Part shown: piece after piece, positions 11,798 through 20,834 of the stretch | Layout: every line of letters starts with the position of its first letter | Numbering within the stretch: the first letter of the stretch is position 1 | Source: Dyella acidisoli | GTDB lineage: Bacteria; Pseudomonadota; Gammaproteobacteria; Xanthomonadales; Rhodanobacteraceae | Direction: 5' to 3' | Length of the DNA stretch: 64,000 bases | NCBI RefSeq assembly: GCF_030160295.1 | Contig: NZ_BSOB01000050.1 | Location: forward strand, 123,611-187,610 | Translations under genes and position numbers: made by a program | The notes under the pieces: model-generated | What the model saw: the letters and a program-made list of their open reading frames with translations, nothing else | Told to the model about the DNA's origin: nothing | The model's database searches: none

Positions 11798-12235
11798 ATG
11801 TTCTCGCATATCCTGGTTCCCACGGATGGTTCCGACCAAGCGATGCACGCCGCGCAAATGGGGATCGAACTGGCGCGCTCGCTGGGTGCTCGCATTTACG
11901 CATTCCATGTGCTCGCGCCGCTCGCAGCCGTCGCGTATTTTTCCGACGTCATCCAGCATGCCGAGGATTCTTATGTAGACCGCGCGATTACCCGAGCACA
12001 GCAGCGCCTTGCCGAAATCGAAGACATGGCAAACAAGGTTGGCGTGACGTGCCACGGTGGATACGCTTTCGATCGCCGGCCTTACGTTGCCATTGTCGGC
12101 GCGGCGAAGAAGGAGCATTGCGATTTGATCGTGATGAGCACGCACGGCTACACCACGCTCGATCGCATGTTGCTGGGCAGTGAGACGAACAGGGTATTGG
12201 GGTGTTGCGATATTCCTGTGCTGGTGTGTCACTGA
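11798..12235 (+). CDS. Universal stress protein (UspA family)
   Basis: This 145-residue single-domain Usp begins MFSHILVPTDGSDQAMHAA, the standard beta1-loop with the ATP-contacting Asp. It ends with a STHG...LLGSETNRVL segment, close to the G-2x-G-9x-G(S/T) nucleotide-binding pattern, and PVLVCH. The start is fixed by a strong AAAGGAGG seven bases upstream. It faces the CHAD gene, with a CATTCCCGC palindrome between them. Confidence 0.92.
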   Translation: MFSHILVPTDGSDQAMHAAQMGIELARSLGARIYAFHVLAPLAAVAYFSDVIQHAEDSYVDRAITRAQQRLAEIEDMANKVGVTCHGGYAFDRRPYVAIVGAAKKEHCDLIVMSTHGYTTLDRMLLGSETNRVLGCCDIPVLVCH

Positions 12236-12260
12236 GTCTGTCGTAGTTGCTTCATGGTCG

Positions 12261-12284
12261 TCATTCCCGCTTTCGCGGGAATGA
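12261..12284. repeat. TCATTCCCGC/GCGGGAATGA palindrome between convergent genes
   Basis: A perfect 10-bp inverted repeat with a TTTC loop lies between the usp and CHAD genes, which converge. Related copies occur at 16567-16596, 18073-18159 and near 34480. Confidence 0.8.
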
Positions 12285-12307
12285 TGGCTGTGAGAATTAT
12301 CACCTGA

Positions 12308-13138
12308 TCATGCTTTCGGCGGATGCGGTTCCGATTTAGACCAACTGGCGGACTTCGATTTCAATTCGCGCCGCAAAGCCCGCACACCGGGCGAATCCGA
12401 AAGCTGCGCAACAGCATCCAGGAATATTTGAAAATCCTGGCGCCACCCAAGCTGGTCGGTAAGATCGCTCAAGTGTTTGGCCTGTTCGCCATAGTGCTTC
12501 GTGCGTTCTTTCTTCATATCGGCCATTCGACGCGCCTTGCGAAGAAACTCCAGCTGATAGCGAAGTTTCCGTGCACGTCGCCGCCAACGATGCGAGGTGT
12601 CTGATGTGCGTTCCAATAACGCTTTTTCCTGCGCCCGCTTCGCTTTGCGCTCGGCTCGTTTAACAGCTTCTTGGGCCCATGCAGGACGGATGCTTTGCCA
12701 TGGCATGGCGCTCACAGTTGCTGCGATGCGTTGAGCGTCGGTTCGTCGGTGGCGCCAGTTGGGATCATCCTTCAGCGCGTCTTCGAGCAACGCATTGCTG
12801 CGCTCATCGAAGGCCTGGATGACTTCGGGCGTGAATCGCGTTTCGTGCGCGGTCGCCAGTAAGTGCGCCGTACGCGCCGCAATGTGCGCATCACGCAATG
12901 GCGACAAACTGCGTGCCAATCGCTTCAGGCTGCGATCCAGCGCATCGATCGGACGGTCAGGCGGCAGCAGGGGAAGCAAGCTGCGCAGGCGCCGGCATGC
13001 TTTGCGTGCTTGGTGAATGCCTTCCTCCCGTTTCTTGCGCATCGCGAGTGCGCGTTGCAGCAGGCGACACTCCCGGGCCGCCAAGGCGCCGAGAGCAGGT
13101 CCCAATGCCGGTAGGTTGTCGCGCTTGGGTTTATTCAT
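12308..13138 (-). CDS. CHAD domain protein
   Basis: The 276-residue protein is strongly basic and helical, with the two typical CHAD blocks: IHQARKACRRLRSLL near residue 42 and RARKLRYQLEFL near residue 190. LGWRQDFQIFLDA follows near the end. CHAD (conserved histidine alpha-helical domain) proteins are known to associate with polyphosphate. There is no CYTH domain fused or adjacent, so a link to polyphosphate here is inference from the family only. The end lies near the convergent usp gene and the start is 47 bases from the next gene's stop. Confidence 0.85.
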   Translation of the reverse strand: MNKPKRDNLPALGPALGALAARECRLLQRALAMRKKREEGIHQARKACRRLRSLLPLLPPDRPIDALDRSLKRLARSLSPLRDAHIAARTAHLLATAHETRFTPEVIQAFDERSNALLEDALKDDPNWRHRRTDAQRIAATVSAMPWQSIRPAWAQEAVKRAERKAKRAQEKALLERTSDTSHRWRRRARKLRYQLEFLRKARRMADMKKERTKHYGEQAKHLSDLTDQLGWRQDFQIFLDAVAQLSDSPGVRALRRELKSKSASWSKSEPHPPKA

Positions 13139-13185
13139 CGTCCCAGATGCTCTCCGGGAATGGACGCGTTCCGCTCAGGCTTTCA

Positions 13186-15120
13186 TCATAGCTGGCCGCT
13201 GAGTTTCCCGGCAGACGTCGGTGGCGGCAGGTCGCTGCAGCCGGGATACGAGGGATCCGGCCAGACATCCCAGTTGGACTTGGTGACCGGCGCATCGCAG
13301 GTCAAACGCTGCACGGCCACGAAATCCTGATGCACCGGCTCGTGCGCGGACTTCTTCCAGTCCCAGCGCTGGATCGCGTAAACGTCGACCAGATAGGCCG
13401 GTTGTGTCGGATTCGTATACGTACTCAGGTATTCGACCACCACCCGGTCGCCCAGCGCGGCGGCGTTTTCCTTGCTTAGATGAACATCCGGCGAAGTTGG
13501 CGGTATGGCATGCGTACCGGATGTCGCCTTGGGTACGGCGAGATACACGTAACCGTCCACGACGTCGTCCCACTTTACGCCCCTGGGCTGATACGAAATG
13601 AATTCCTGCATCAGCACCCGGCGTGGTGCAACACCCGGCTGGCGTGCAAGATCCAGCGCAATCTTCAAGGCGGCCGATTCGTCGATATCGTGGATGCCCC
13701 AGCCCAACAGTGCGCAGCCACCGGTATCCGCATTGGCCGCACGCGATGCCAGCAGAGGAGGCAGTTCGTCCACGGGATGGCGAGCGGCCAGTTCCGCCGG
13801 CATGTACGCGCGCAGCTGCGCACCTTGCGGCATGTAGTAGCCGAAGAAGTCATGCTCAGCGAGTGCACGGAAATAGGGCGAAGCATGGCCGAAACGATAG
13901 GGCAGAATCGCCGGCACCAGCTGTCCCGTGCAACCAGGCAACTGCGATACGAACTGCGCAGACGGGCGCCAAGCCTCTCTGCGCGGTAATTCACGCCCAG
14001 GCAGGCGCAGCAAGTAGCTGCCCACCAGCAGCATCGCGAGTGCGGCAAGCGCCATGCTGCCGCGCGTGTATCCGCGCGGCCCGGCTGCATCGTAAAGACG
14101 TCCCAGCAGCAACCAAGCGAACGGCACGCAAGTAAGCAGGTTGCGATCCGAGAACGAAGGCGCAACCGCCAGCGACACGCCGATGCCGCAGAGGGTCACG
14201 CCGACCAGCACGAAGCCGGCCAGCAACGTTGCCCAGCGCGTGTCATGTTCGTCTTGGACGAAATACGGCTCGCCGACCATCTTCAGCCGAATGCCGAGCA
14301 GGATAAGCAGCACGGTCACTATGATCACTTGCCGCTGCATCAATCCGTAGAAGGCAAAGACGGTTTGCTGCCTGAAGAAGCCTGTACTGTTACCAAACCA
14401 GAGATTGTGCAGATCCTGCTCGGACGAGTGGATCATCATCTTGTAGTACGCGGCGTTGAGCGCGAGTACCACCAGCCCCGTCACCACCAACGCCGCGCGA
14501 ATGCGCCATGAGGGCACACTAAGCAACAGGAACGCCAGCACCATGCCCAGCGCCAGCAGCATATAGGCATGCGTAAGGCTGGCGACCAATCCAAGTGCGC
14601 TCAGGCCGATCCAGTGTGCGAGGGGGAAATCCGCGCGCGTCCGTACCCTGTGTCGGAAGGCAAGGGCGAGCGACAGCAAACCGGCGGATAGCGCGAAACA
14701 CAGCGCATAGCTTCGCGTATTTTGCGCTTGATCAAACCAGAATTCGGATACCGAGCCGACTGCACATGCGAAAGCGATAGCTGTGCGGCTTAGCACGCGT
14801 CGCGTACCGAACGCGAAGATGGCCACGGATGCTACGGCGAAGATCGCACTGGGCAAACGCAATGCCCATTCCGACAGGCCGGCCAAACGTGTCCACGCGT
14901 ACAGGAAAAAGTAATAGAGCGGCGGATGCGTATCCGTCAGTGCACGGCGGAACACTTCGCCGAGGCCGCCGTCGTGATGAATCAGATAAACGGTGAACAG
15001 CTCATCGATCCACAAGCCGCTGGCGGACAACCCGGCGAAGGCTCCGGCGCAAGCAGTCAGCGCGATCAATCCATAAACAACAGCCTGCCAGCGGGCCGGA
15101 GCCCGAAACACTTGATTCAC
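13186..15120 (-). CDS. Polytopic membrane glycosyltransferase (GT39/GT83-like)
   Basis: The 644-residue protein has about ten or more predicted membrane helices in its first two-thirds and a soluble C-terminal domain (about residues 430-640). The first extramembrane loop has WIDELFTVYLIHHDGGLGEV and later DTHPPLYYFFLYAWT, the pattern of polyprenyl-phosphate-sugar-dependent transferases such as PMT and ArnT. The start is a GTG at 15120 overlapping the upstream gene's stop (GTGA), so the pair is probably coupled. The upstream GT2 enzyme could make the lipid-linked donor that this protein uses. The acceptor is unknown. Confidence 0.82.
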   Translation of the reverse strand: MNQVFRAPARWQAVVYGLIALTACAGAFAGLSASGLWIDELFTVYLIHHDGGLGEVFRRALTDTHPPLYYFFLYAWTRLAGLSEWALRLPSAIFAVASVAIFAFGTRRVLSRTAIAFACAVGSVSEFWFDQAQNTRSYALCFALSAGLLSLALAFRHRVRTRADFPLAHWIGLSALGLVASLTHAYMLLALGMVLAFLLLSVPSWRIRAALVVTGLVVLALNAAYYKMMIHSSEQDLHNLWFGNSTGFFRQQTVFAFYGLMQRQVIIVTVLLILLGIRLKMVGEPYFVQDEHDTRWATLLAGFVLVGVTLCGIGVSLAVAPSFSDRNLLTCVPFAWLLLGRLYDAAGPRGYTRGSMALAALAMLLVGSYLLRLPGRELPRREAWRPSAQFVSQLPGCTGQLVPAILPYRFGHASPYFRALAEHDFFGYYMPQGAQLRAYMPAELAARHPVDELPPLLASRAANADTGGCALLGWGIHDIDESAALKIALDLARQPGVAPRRVLMQEFISYQPRGVKWDDVVDGYVYLAVPKATSGTHAIPPTSPDVHLSKENAAALGDRVVVEYLSTYTNPTQPAYLVDVYAIQRWDWKKSAHEPVHQDFVAVQRLTCDAPVTKSNWDVWPDPSYPGCSDLPPPTSAGKLSGQL

Positions 15121-16274
15121 GCACTCGCTCCCGCGTTCACTCCAAAGTAATAGCGGGATTCTGCCAGCAATACGCCAGCCAGGGTGGCGATGGCCCACGG
15201 ACAGTGCGCGATGCATAGTGCCAGGGCGAAGCAGGTGATCAGCGGAACATCAGTCCAGCGGTTGAGGCAGAACGTCACCCACTGACGATGAAGCTCAGGC
15301 GCATTGCGCGGGCGCCGCGAGCGCGGTGTCATCAGCATGGTTATACCGAAGCGGCCAGCCAGGCCGAAGCCCGTCGACAACAGCAGAGTCAGCCACAGCG
15401 GCAGCGAAAGCGCTCGCAATGCGCCTAGCGAAAGCCACTGCATGATCAGCGCACTCACCATGCTCATGCCACTCATGAATGCATAGGCGGTAAAACGACC
15501 GTGCGTACGCTTTTCGATCAGCAGCGCAATCAGGTCGATGACGACGCGCGTGTCGAGTTTGGATTCACCACCTGCGCGGGCGCGCAGTAGCGTCGGCACC
15601 TGCGCGGTGCGCGGTTTTCTCGCACCGGACGCGACCACGTCGATAAGGATCTTGAAGCCGAGTCCAGACAAGTCGCGCCGTACTTGCGTATACCATTCGC
15701 GTGTCATCGCGAAGCAGCCGCTCAATGGATCGGCCAGTGGCACACCAAGGGTGACGTCGGTCAGCCAGGTGCCTGCGCGACTGAGCTGGTGGCGCAGGCC
15801 CTGCAGGCCCGAATGCGTGCTGTCCAGATAGCGGCTGGCCACGGCGACATCCACGTCCGGATTCGACAGCTTTTCCAGCAGCATGCGGATCAGCGCCGGA
15901 TCGTGCTGCCCGTCGCCATCCATGATCGCCAGGTAACGGCCCTTGGCCACGTCCCAGCCCTTGATTGCCGCGGAAGAAAGGCCGCTGGCCATGAAGCGGC
16001 GCACCAATTGCACCTGCGGGTGCTCGGCGGCGTAGGCGTTCACCACGTCGGCGGTGCGGTTATCGGCAGAGTCGTCCACCACGATGATTTCGTGGCTGAT
16101 GCCCTGTAGATGCTGATCGAGTTCGCGTAATACCCCGCCAATGGCTTCGAACTCGTCGAGTGTGCAAACGACGAGTGAAAGCATGGGCGCATCCTGCGAA
16201 ACGAACTCTCCTGAGTGGCTATCGGATCCAGACGCCGGTGTCGCCTTGATCGCTTGAACGTGCAATGTGTCCAC
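15117..16274 (-). CDS. GT2 glycosyltransferase with GtrA-like membrane domain (DPM1-like)
   Basis: The first part (about residues 30-250) is a GT-A domain: LSLVVCTLDEFEAIGGVL, IIVVDDSADNRT, MDGDGQHDP (the DxD-type metal site) and ADPLSGCFAM, as in dolichol/polyprenyl-phosphate mannose synthases. About residues 265-380 form four hydrophobic helices ending LLAESRYYFGVNAGA, typical of a fused GtrA module. Such enzymes put a sugar on a polyprenyl phosphate. The start could instead be at the ATG at 16184, which begins directly with the first strand; the longer N-terminus is kept because it is open and plausible. Confidence 0.85.
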   Translation of the reverse strand: MDTLHVQAIKATPASGSDSHSGEFVSQDAPMLSLVVCTLDEFEAIGGVLRELDQHLQGISHEIIVVDDSADNRTADVVNAYAAEHPQVQLVRRFMASGLSSAAIKGWDVAKGRYLAIMDGDGQHDPALIRMLLEKLSNPDVDVAVASRYLDSTHSGLQGLRHQLSRAGTWLTDVTLGVPLADPLSGCFAMTREWYTQVRRDLSGLGFKILIDVVASGARKPRTAQVPTLLRARAGGESKLDTRVVIDLIALLIEKRTHGRFTAYAFMSGMSMVSALIMQWLSLGALRALSLPLWLTLLLSTGFGLAGRFGITMLMTPRSRRPRNAPELHRQWVTFCLNRWTDVPLITCFALALCIAHCPWAIATLAGVLLAESRYYFGVNAGASA

Positions 16275-16652
16275 GCGCTACCGCCATGACAGAAGCTAAC
16301 AAAGAGGAAACGTACAGGCCGACGCCCTGTTGACCCTGGCGACGTAACGTGTGTCCTGTAATGGATCTCCCCGTTCGGCGGCGCTGGAAGGCTATCGCGC
16401 GCCGATTGTGAGCCAGGATTCTGACAGAAAAGCCGTGAACTGGCCTTTCTTCACAATTAATCCTTTGTTTTCTCAGCTTGTAATGCGACGGATGTCGCAT
16501 GTTGCGGGCTGCCGCGAGGGGGACTTGCCACGTGGTCTAGTGTCCAACTGGCTGGACCTTGCCTCACCGTCATTCCAGCGAAGGCCGGAATGACGGTGAA
16601 GTACGGTAGGGCACCCCAAAAGTGTGTGTGGGTTCGTGTCGCCTAGAAGACG
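16275..16652. other. Intergenic region with one palindrome
   Basis: 378 bases between the GT2 gene (promoter side) and the 3' end of the first fucosidase. A CGTCATTCC...GGAATGACG inverted repeat lies at 16567-16596. An AT-rich segment at 16448-16482 could contain the GT operon promoter. No gene is recognised. Confidence 0.5.
16567..16596. repeat. CGTCATTCC/GGAATGACG palindrome downstream of the fucosidase
   Basis: Arms of about ten bases (CCGTCATTCC and GGAATGACGG) enclose an AGCGAAGGCC centre. It belongs to the same family as 12261 and 18073 and lies just after the fucosidase 3' end, where it could act as a terminator. Confidence 0.7.
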
Positions 16653-18011
16653 TTACCGACGCTGCCCAACATCAAACAGCTGAAACTCCCGAATCCGCGC
16701 CGTGCACGCGCTCGAAAGAATGTTCAGTCGAACCTTGGCCGCGGTCACCGGTGCAAAGCGATCGATCTTCATATGGCCGATCGCTTCGGCTTTCGTAATC
16801 GTCATCCAGGCGCCGTTGACCCATGCTTCCACCGCGTACTTCTGCACGCACTGACCGTCGTTCAGCCATTCCATCGTGAGCGCATGATCGAACGTGATGG
16901 GCTGCGAGAAATCCACCTCGAGCACAGCGTTGCGCGAACCTTCCTGCGCTGACCAGAACGTGTCTCGATCGCCATCCAGCGCAGCGGTGGTATTCGCATC
17001 GGTGAACGTGTGCTTGCGCACCAGATTTTTGTCTGCGCCATAGCGAGCCTGCAGCGCATCACCGAATTCCTTCAAGCGCTTCACGTCTGCGTCGGGCAAC
17101 AGGCCATGGCGATTCGGCGCCAGGCCCAGCATCAACTGGCCACCGCGGCCCACGCTGTTCTCCCAGATATCCATCAGCTCATCCACGCTCTTGAGCGTCT
17201 TGTCGCTGTCTGGATGCCAGAACCACTCCAGCTTGTGCAGGGGCGTATCTACTTCCACCGGACGCCAGCGCAATTCGGCGTGGCGGTCGATTACGTTCCA
17301 GTTTTCGCCGCGGATATGACCGTCTTCCTGACCCACCCAGCGGATGTCGCCGTAGCCGAACAACGCCACGTCTGCGAAGACCATCGTGTTGGATTGGTAC
17401 GTACGCAGTTCTTCCATGTACTTCTTGAAATCGTAGACATGGCCCGCGCTGCCGGCACCGTCCAGCCACCATTCCACCAGCGGTCCGTAGCTCTGCACGA
17501 GCTCGTCCATTTGCGCCATATAGAACTTGTCGTAGGCGGCCGAATCCTTGTAGCGCGGTTCATGGCGATCCCATGGTGACAGGTAGATGCCGAAATCCAT
17601 GTCTTCCTTGCGCACCGCTTCCGAAGTCATCTGCACCAGATTGCCCTTGCCACCCAACCAAGGGCTCGCCTTGACGGAATAGGGGCTTTGCTCCGTGGGC
17701 CACAGCGCGAAACCATCATGATGCTTGGCTACCAGCAGCAGGTATTTCGCGCCTGCAGATTTGGCTGCACGCGCCCACTGATCGGGATCCACATGGTCGG
17801 GATTGAACACCTTCGGGTCAGCAGTGCCGTCGCCCCATTCGCGATCCAGAAACGTGTTGGTGCCGAAGTGCACGATCACGCCAAATTCGAGATCTTGCCA
17901 ATGCGTTTGCTGTGGCGAAGGTTTCACGTCGGCGAAGTTCTGCGCGGCGACGTCACCGGTGAAGAAGGAAAGGGCCAGGGCGGCGGCCAGCAGAGCGCGG
18001 CGTATCAGCAT
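16653..18011 (-). CDS. Alpha-L-fucosidase GH29 (subfamily B-like) with C-terminal discoidin domain
   Basis: A signal peptide (residues 1-23, ending DVAA) precedes a GH29 barrel. FGVIVHFGTNTF and VAKHHDGFALWPTEQS are family landmarks, and Asp184 in EWWLDGAG is the likely nucleophile. From about residue 330 to the end a carbohydrate-binding F5/8 type C-like domain is visible (ALDGDRDTFWSAQEG...ARIREFQLFDV). The short barrel plus discoidin module resembles GH29-B enzymes, known for alpha-1,3/1,4-fucosidase action on branched Lewis-type structures; that assignment is inference. It is distinct from the two other fucosidases in the window and lies next to the fucose regulator and permease. Confidence 0.9.
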   Translation of the reverse strand: MLIRRALLAAALALSFFTGDVAAQNFADVKPSPQQTHWQDLEFGVIVHFGTNTFLDREWGDGTADPKVFNPDHVDPDQWARAAKSAGAKYLLLVAKHHDGFALWPTEQSPYSVKASPWLGGKGNLVQMTSEAVRKEDMDFGIYLSPWDRHEPRYKDSAAYDKFYMAQMDELVQSYGPLVEWWLDGAGSAGHVYDFKKYMEELRTYQSNTMVFADVALFGYGDIRWVGQEDGHIRGENWNVIDRHAELRWRPVEVDTPLHKLEWFWHPDSDKTLKSVDELMDIWENSVGRGGQLMLGLAPNRHGLLPDADVKRLKEFGDALQARYGADKNLVRKHTFTDANTTAALDGDRDTFWSAQEGSRNAVLEVDFSQPITFDHALTMEWLNDGQCVQKYAVEAWVNGAWMTITKAEAIGHMKIDRFAPVTAAKVRLNILSSACTARIREFQLFDVGQRR

Positions 18012-18072
18012 TGTTGTAGAGCTCGTTTTCTTGTGGGGTTTATCAATCGCGTAATGCTTTTTCTTGCCTCGC

Positions 18073-18159
18073 CGTCATTCCCGCGAAAGCGGGAATCCAT
18101 CTTGCTCTTGGACGACAAGCGACAATGGATTCCCGCTTTCGCGGGAATGACGGCCGAAG
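18073..18159. repeat. Pair of inverted GTCATTCCCGC palindromes
   Basis: GTCATTCCCGCGAAAGCGGGAA (18074-18095) is itself palindromic. It is followed about 30 bases later by the mirror copy ATTCCCGCTTTCGCGGGAATGAC. The two together make a BIME-like REP pair upstream of the fucosidase gene and downstream of the IclR gene. Confidence 0.8.
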
Positions 18160-18197
18160 GAAGAGGGATCGTCATAGTGCATGTTGGTGTAGAGATT

Positions 18198-18968
18198 TCA
18201 GCTACTACGCGAAGGCGATCCGAATTGCAGCGCTTCGGAAATTTCGCCGGTGGCGCGGAGCAGGGCGGCGATCACGTCGTCCATGGTCTGCGCATGTTGT
18301 TCGATATAGGGAATGGTGAGCGTGCACACCGCAGCACCGTGCTGCAGTACGGGTGCGGAAAGGTCGGTGACCGCATCCACGACATGGCTCTTTTCGCAGG
18401 CATAACCGCGCGTACGTATTTGGCTCACCAGACGAACCAGCTTTTTGCGATCCAGCGCGGGTTCGAAGCGGGCGATCAGATCCAGCCAGCGTTCGCGTGT
18501 CTGTTCTTCCTGGAAGGCCAGCAGCACGTGGCCCGACGTGGACTGGGACATCGGGCGACGATGGCCCACGCGCACCACCAGGGCGACCTCACCCGGCGGA
18601 TCCACGCGTGCCACCACCACGATCTGCTCGCCGGATGGCACCACCAGATGGCAGGCTTGGCCACAGGCGTCCGCCAGCCGGTGCATTACCGGCAGCGCCG
18701 TCTCGATGGCGCTCTTGACCGGGGGTTGCTCCATGCCGAGCCGGAACAGCCGGGGTGTGACCGAGTAACCGACATCCCCTTCGCCGCGTGCGATGTAGTC
18801 GCGCTCTTCCAGTACCTGCAGCATGCGGAAGATTTCGCCGCGCGAGCGGCCCACGCCTTCAGAAATCTCGGCGATGCTCAACGGTCGATTGGAGCCGGCT
18901 AGCAGTTCCAGAATATCCAGCCCCTTGTCGAGCGCAGGCGCACGGTATTTAGGTGTCTGATTCGGCAT
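18198..18968 (-). CDS. IclR-family transcriptional regulator of the fucose locus
   Basis: The 256-residue protein has an N-terminal winged helix (ALDKGLDILELLAGSNRPLSIAEISEGVGRSRGEIFRMLQ, residues 10-50, here split by family pattern). A C-terminal IclR effector domain follows, with STSGHVLLAF and RGYACEKSHVVDAVTDLSAPV. The start at 18968 has a GGGGGA ribosome site; the longer open frame to 19052 is not needed. It is transcribed away from the fucP-like gene, so it likely controls the divergent promoters and the fucose operon, with L-fucose or a pathway acid as effector. The direction of control (activator or repressor) cannot be read from sequence. Confidence 0.88.
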   Translation of the reverse strand: MPNQTPKYRAPALDKGLDILELLAGSNRPLSIAEISEGVGRSRGEIFRMLQVLEERDYIARGEGDVGYSVTPRLFRLGMEQPPVKSAIETALPVMHRLADACGQACHLVVPSGEQIVVVARVDPPGEVALVVRVGHRRPMSQSTSGHVLLAFQEEQTRERWLDLIARFEPALDRKKLVRLVSQIRTRGYACEKSHVVDAVTDLSAPVLQHGAAVCTLTIPYIEQHAQTMDDVIAALLRATGEISEALQFGSPSRSS

Positions 18969-19062
18969 GGCTTCCCCCTTGTCGATTGGACTGATCGTGC
19001 CATCTTGCCCAAACTCCCGATGGCCATGTTGCGGCGCGACTTGTGCTATCAATGAATAGCTG

Positions 19063-19074
19063 TTTCATATTTGC
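19063..19074 (-). promoter_or_regulatory. Candidate operator GCAAATATGAAA upstream of fucP-like gene
   Basis: On the minus strand this reads GCAAATATGAAA, identical over 12 bases to 40319-40330 before the second kinase-TBDR module. It is close to the ATATATGAAATTTCAT palindrome at 27552-27567. All three lie in promoter regions of the fucose/glycan locus. Which regulator binds, if any, is unknown. Confidence 0.4.
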
Positions 19075-19157
19075 ACAAATGGACGAGGCCGTCACGCGGG
19101 GAGGGCCTCGTCCACAGGCCGCGTATGGCGGCCCGGGGCCTATCGTAGGAGAAGCGG

Positions 19158-20474
19158 GTGGAAGTACAGACTGCAACACAACATTCCCCGATGCCGGTGG
19201 TCGGCGCTGAGGAAACGCGCCGCGCCTGGCTACCGCTGGTGCTGATCGTCAGCCTGTTCTTCCTCTGGGGCACGGCGAACAACCTCAATGACGTGCTGAT
19301 CGCCCAGTTCAAGAAGGCGTTCGTACTCAGCGATTTCCGTGCAGGTTTGGTGCAGAGCGCGTTCTATCTCGGCTACTTCCTGATCGCCATGCCGGCCGGC
19401 ATCTACATGCGCCGCTTCGGTTACAAGAGCGCGGTGATCTTCGGGCTGGCGCTATACAGCATCGGCGCCTTGCTGTTCTGGCCTGCGGCAGAAATGGCCA
19501 CTTACGGCATGTTCTTGTTCGCGCTGTTCGTGATCGCCAGCGGCTTGGCCTTTTTGGAAACCTCGGCCAACCCCTTCGTGACCTTGCTGGGCTCGCCGGA
19601 CACGGCCACGCGTCGCCTCAACTGGGCGCAGGCATTCAATCCCTTGGGTTCGATCACCGGCATTCTGATCGGCCAACACTTCATCTTTTCAGGCGTGGAA
19701 CACACGCCGGAACAAATCGCAGCGATGAGCCAAGCGGAGCGTGCGGCGTATTACGTCAGCGAAACCCATGCGGTGCAATGGCCGTATCTGGTGATCGGCA
19801 TCGTAGTGCTGTGCTGGGCGCTGCTGATTCTGGCGACCCGTTTCCCACGGCCGATCACTGCGCACGCCGCCACGGCAAGCGCGGCTGTGGATGGCGGCGT
19901 GATGGGCAGATTGCTGCGCGACAAGTCGTTCGTCGGCGCATTGCTGTCGCAGTTTTTCTACGTAGGCGCACAAGTAGGCGTGTGGAGTTACACCATCCGC
20001 TACGTGCAGGCCTCCATGCCGGGTACCTCGCATCGTGAAGCCGCCAACTTTCTTACGGCTGAACTGGTGTGCTTCATGCTCGGTCGTTTTGCGGGCGCTG
20101 CGCTGATGAAATATGCCGCACCAGTGCGCTTGTTGATGACGTTCGCCGCGATCAACGTGGTGCTGATGCTTTACGCCTTGGCCGTGCCAGGGCTGAGCGG
20201 CGCTTGCGCACTGGCCGCCTGCAGCTTCTTCATGTCCGTGATGTATCCGACCATCTTCGCGCTGGGTGTAGCCGGGCGCGGCGATGACGAACGCAAGCTC
20301 GGCTCGGCGATGCTGGTGATGACCATCATCGGCGGCGCAGTGCTCACGGCGGCCATGGGCGCCGTATCCGATCATTCCACCATTGCGGATGCTATGGTCG
20401 TTCCCGCATTTTGCTTCGCCGTCATCGCCTGGTTCTCATGGCAACGACGCCGCACTGCGGAGAGTGTGGGCTAA
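19158..20474 (+). CDS. fucP: L-fucose:H+ symporter, FucP-type MFS permease
   Basis: The 438-residue protein has twelve predicted membrane helices of the FGHS (FucP) branch of the major facilitator superfamily. Landmarks are LFFLWGTANNLNDVLIAQFK, LVQSAFYLGYF, AGIYMRRFGYK, FLETSANPFVTLLG and LNWAQAFNPLGSITG. FucP brings L-fucose across the inner membrane with a proton. Translation starts at a GTG. The stop overlaps the mutarotase start by one base (TAATG). The IclR gene is divergent and the fucose operon lies opposite, so the substrate assignment is well supported by context, though related permeases carry glucose, galactose or GlcNAc. Confidence 0.9.
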   Translation: MEVQTATQHSPMPVVGAEETRRAWLPLVLIVSLFFLWGTANNLNDVLIAQFKKAFVLSDFRAGLVQSAFYLGYFLIAMPAGIYMRRFGYKSAVIFGLALYSIGALLFWPAAEMATYGMFLFALFVIASGLAFLETSANPFVTLLGSPDTATRRLNWAQAFNPLGSITGILIGQHFIFSGVEHTPEQIAAMSQAERAAYYVSETHAVQWPYLVIGIVVLCWALLILATRFPRPITAHAATASAAVDGGVMGRLLRDKSFVGALLSQFFYVGAQVGVWSYTIRYVQASMPGTSHREAANFLTAELVCFMLGRFAGAALMKYAAPVRLLMTFAAINVVLMLYALAVPGLSGACALAACSFFMSVMYPTIFALGVAGRGDDERKLGSAMLVMTIIGGAVLTAAMGAVSDHSTIADAMVVPAFCFAVIAWFSWQRRRTAESVG

Positions 20475-20827
20475 TGCAGAGCTATTACTACGCACTCGAT
20501 CTGAAGGACGATGCCGCCGCCATTGCCGAATACGAGCACTGGCACCGGCCTGGCATCATCTGGCCGGAAATCGTTACGTCGATTCGCGCGGCAGGCATCG
20601 AAGACATGGAAATCTTCCGTACCGGTAATCGTCTGGTGATGGTAGTGAAGATGGCCGATAACCATGTTCCCTCTGCCAAGCGCGAATCAGAATCCGATGC
20701 CAAGACGCAGGATTGGGAACAGCTGATGGATCGCTATCAGCAGCGATTGCCGTGGGCGGAAGCTGGACAGAAGTGGGTGCCGATGGGGCGCATCTTTTCG
20801 TTGAAGGAAGCGCTAGCGGTAATCTGA
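20474..20827 (+). CDS. RhaM-type sugar mutarotase (probable L-fucose mutarotase)
   Basis: The 117-residue protein belongs to the L-rhamnose mutarotase (RhaM, DUF718) family: YYYALDLKDDAAAIAEYEHWH, PEIVTSIRAAGIEDMEIFRTGNRL, VMVVKM and a C-terminal PWAEAGQKWVPMGRIF. RhaM interconverts anomers of a 6-deoxy-L-sugar through a conserved Tyr/His pair. Its start shares a base with the permease stop (TAATG), so the two are coupled. Because every neighbour is a fucose gene, I infer that it acts on L-fucose. The canonical fucose mutarotase FucU is a different family and is not seen here. Confidence 0.85.
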   Translation: MQSYYYALDLKDDAAAIAEYEHWHRPGIIWPEIVTSIRAAGIEDMEIFRTGNRLVMVVKMADNHVPSAKRESESDAKTQDWEQLMDRYQQRLPWAEAGQKWVPMGRIFSLKEALAVI

Positions 20828-20834
20828 TGCTAAT

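Noticed and set aside
16653..18011. Alternative reading of the first fucosidase as a plain carbohydrate-binding protein
   Set aside because: GH29 landmarks and the nucleophile Asp184 are present, so the catalytic call stands.
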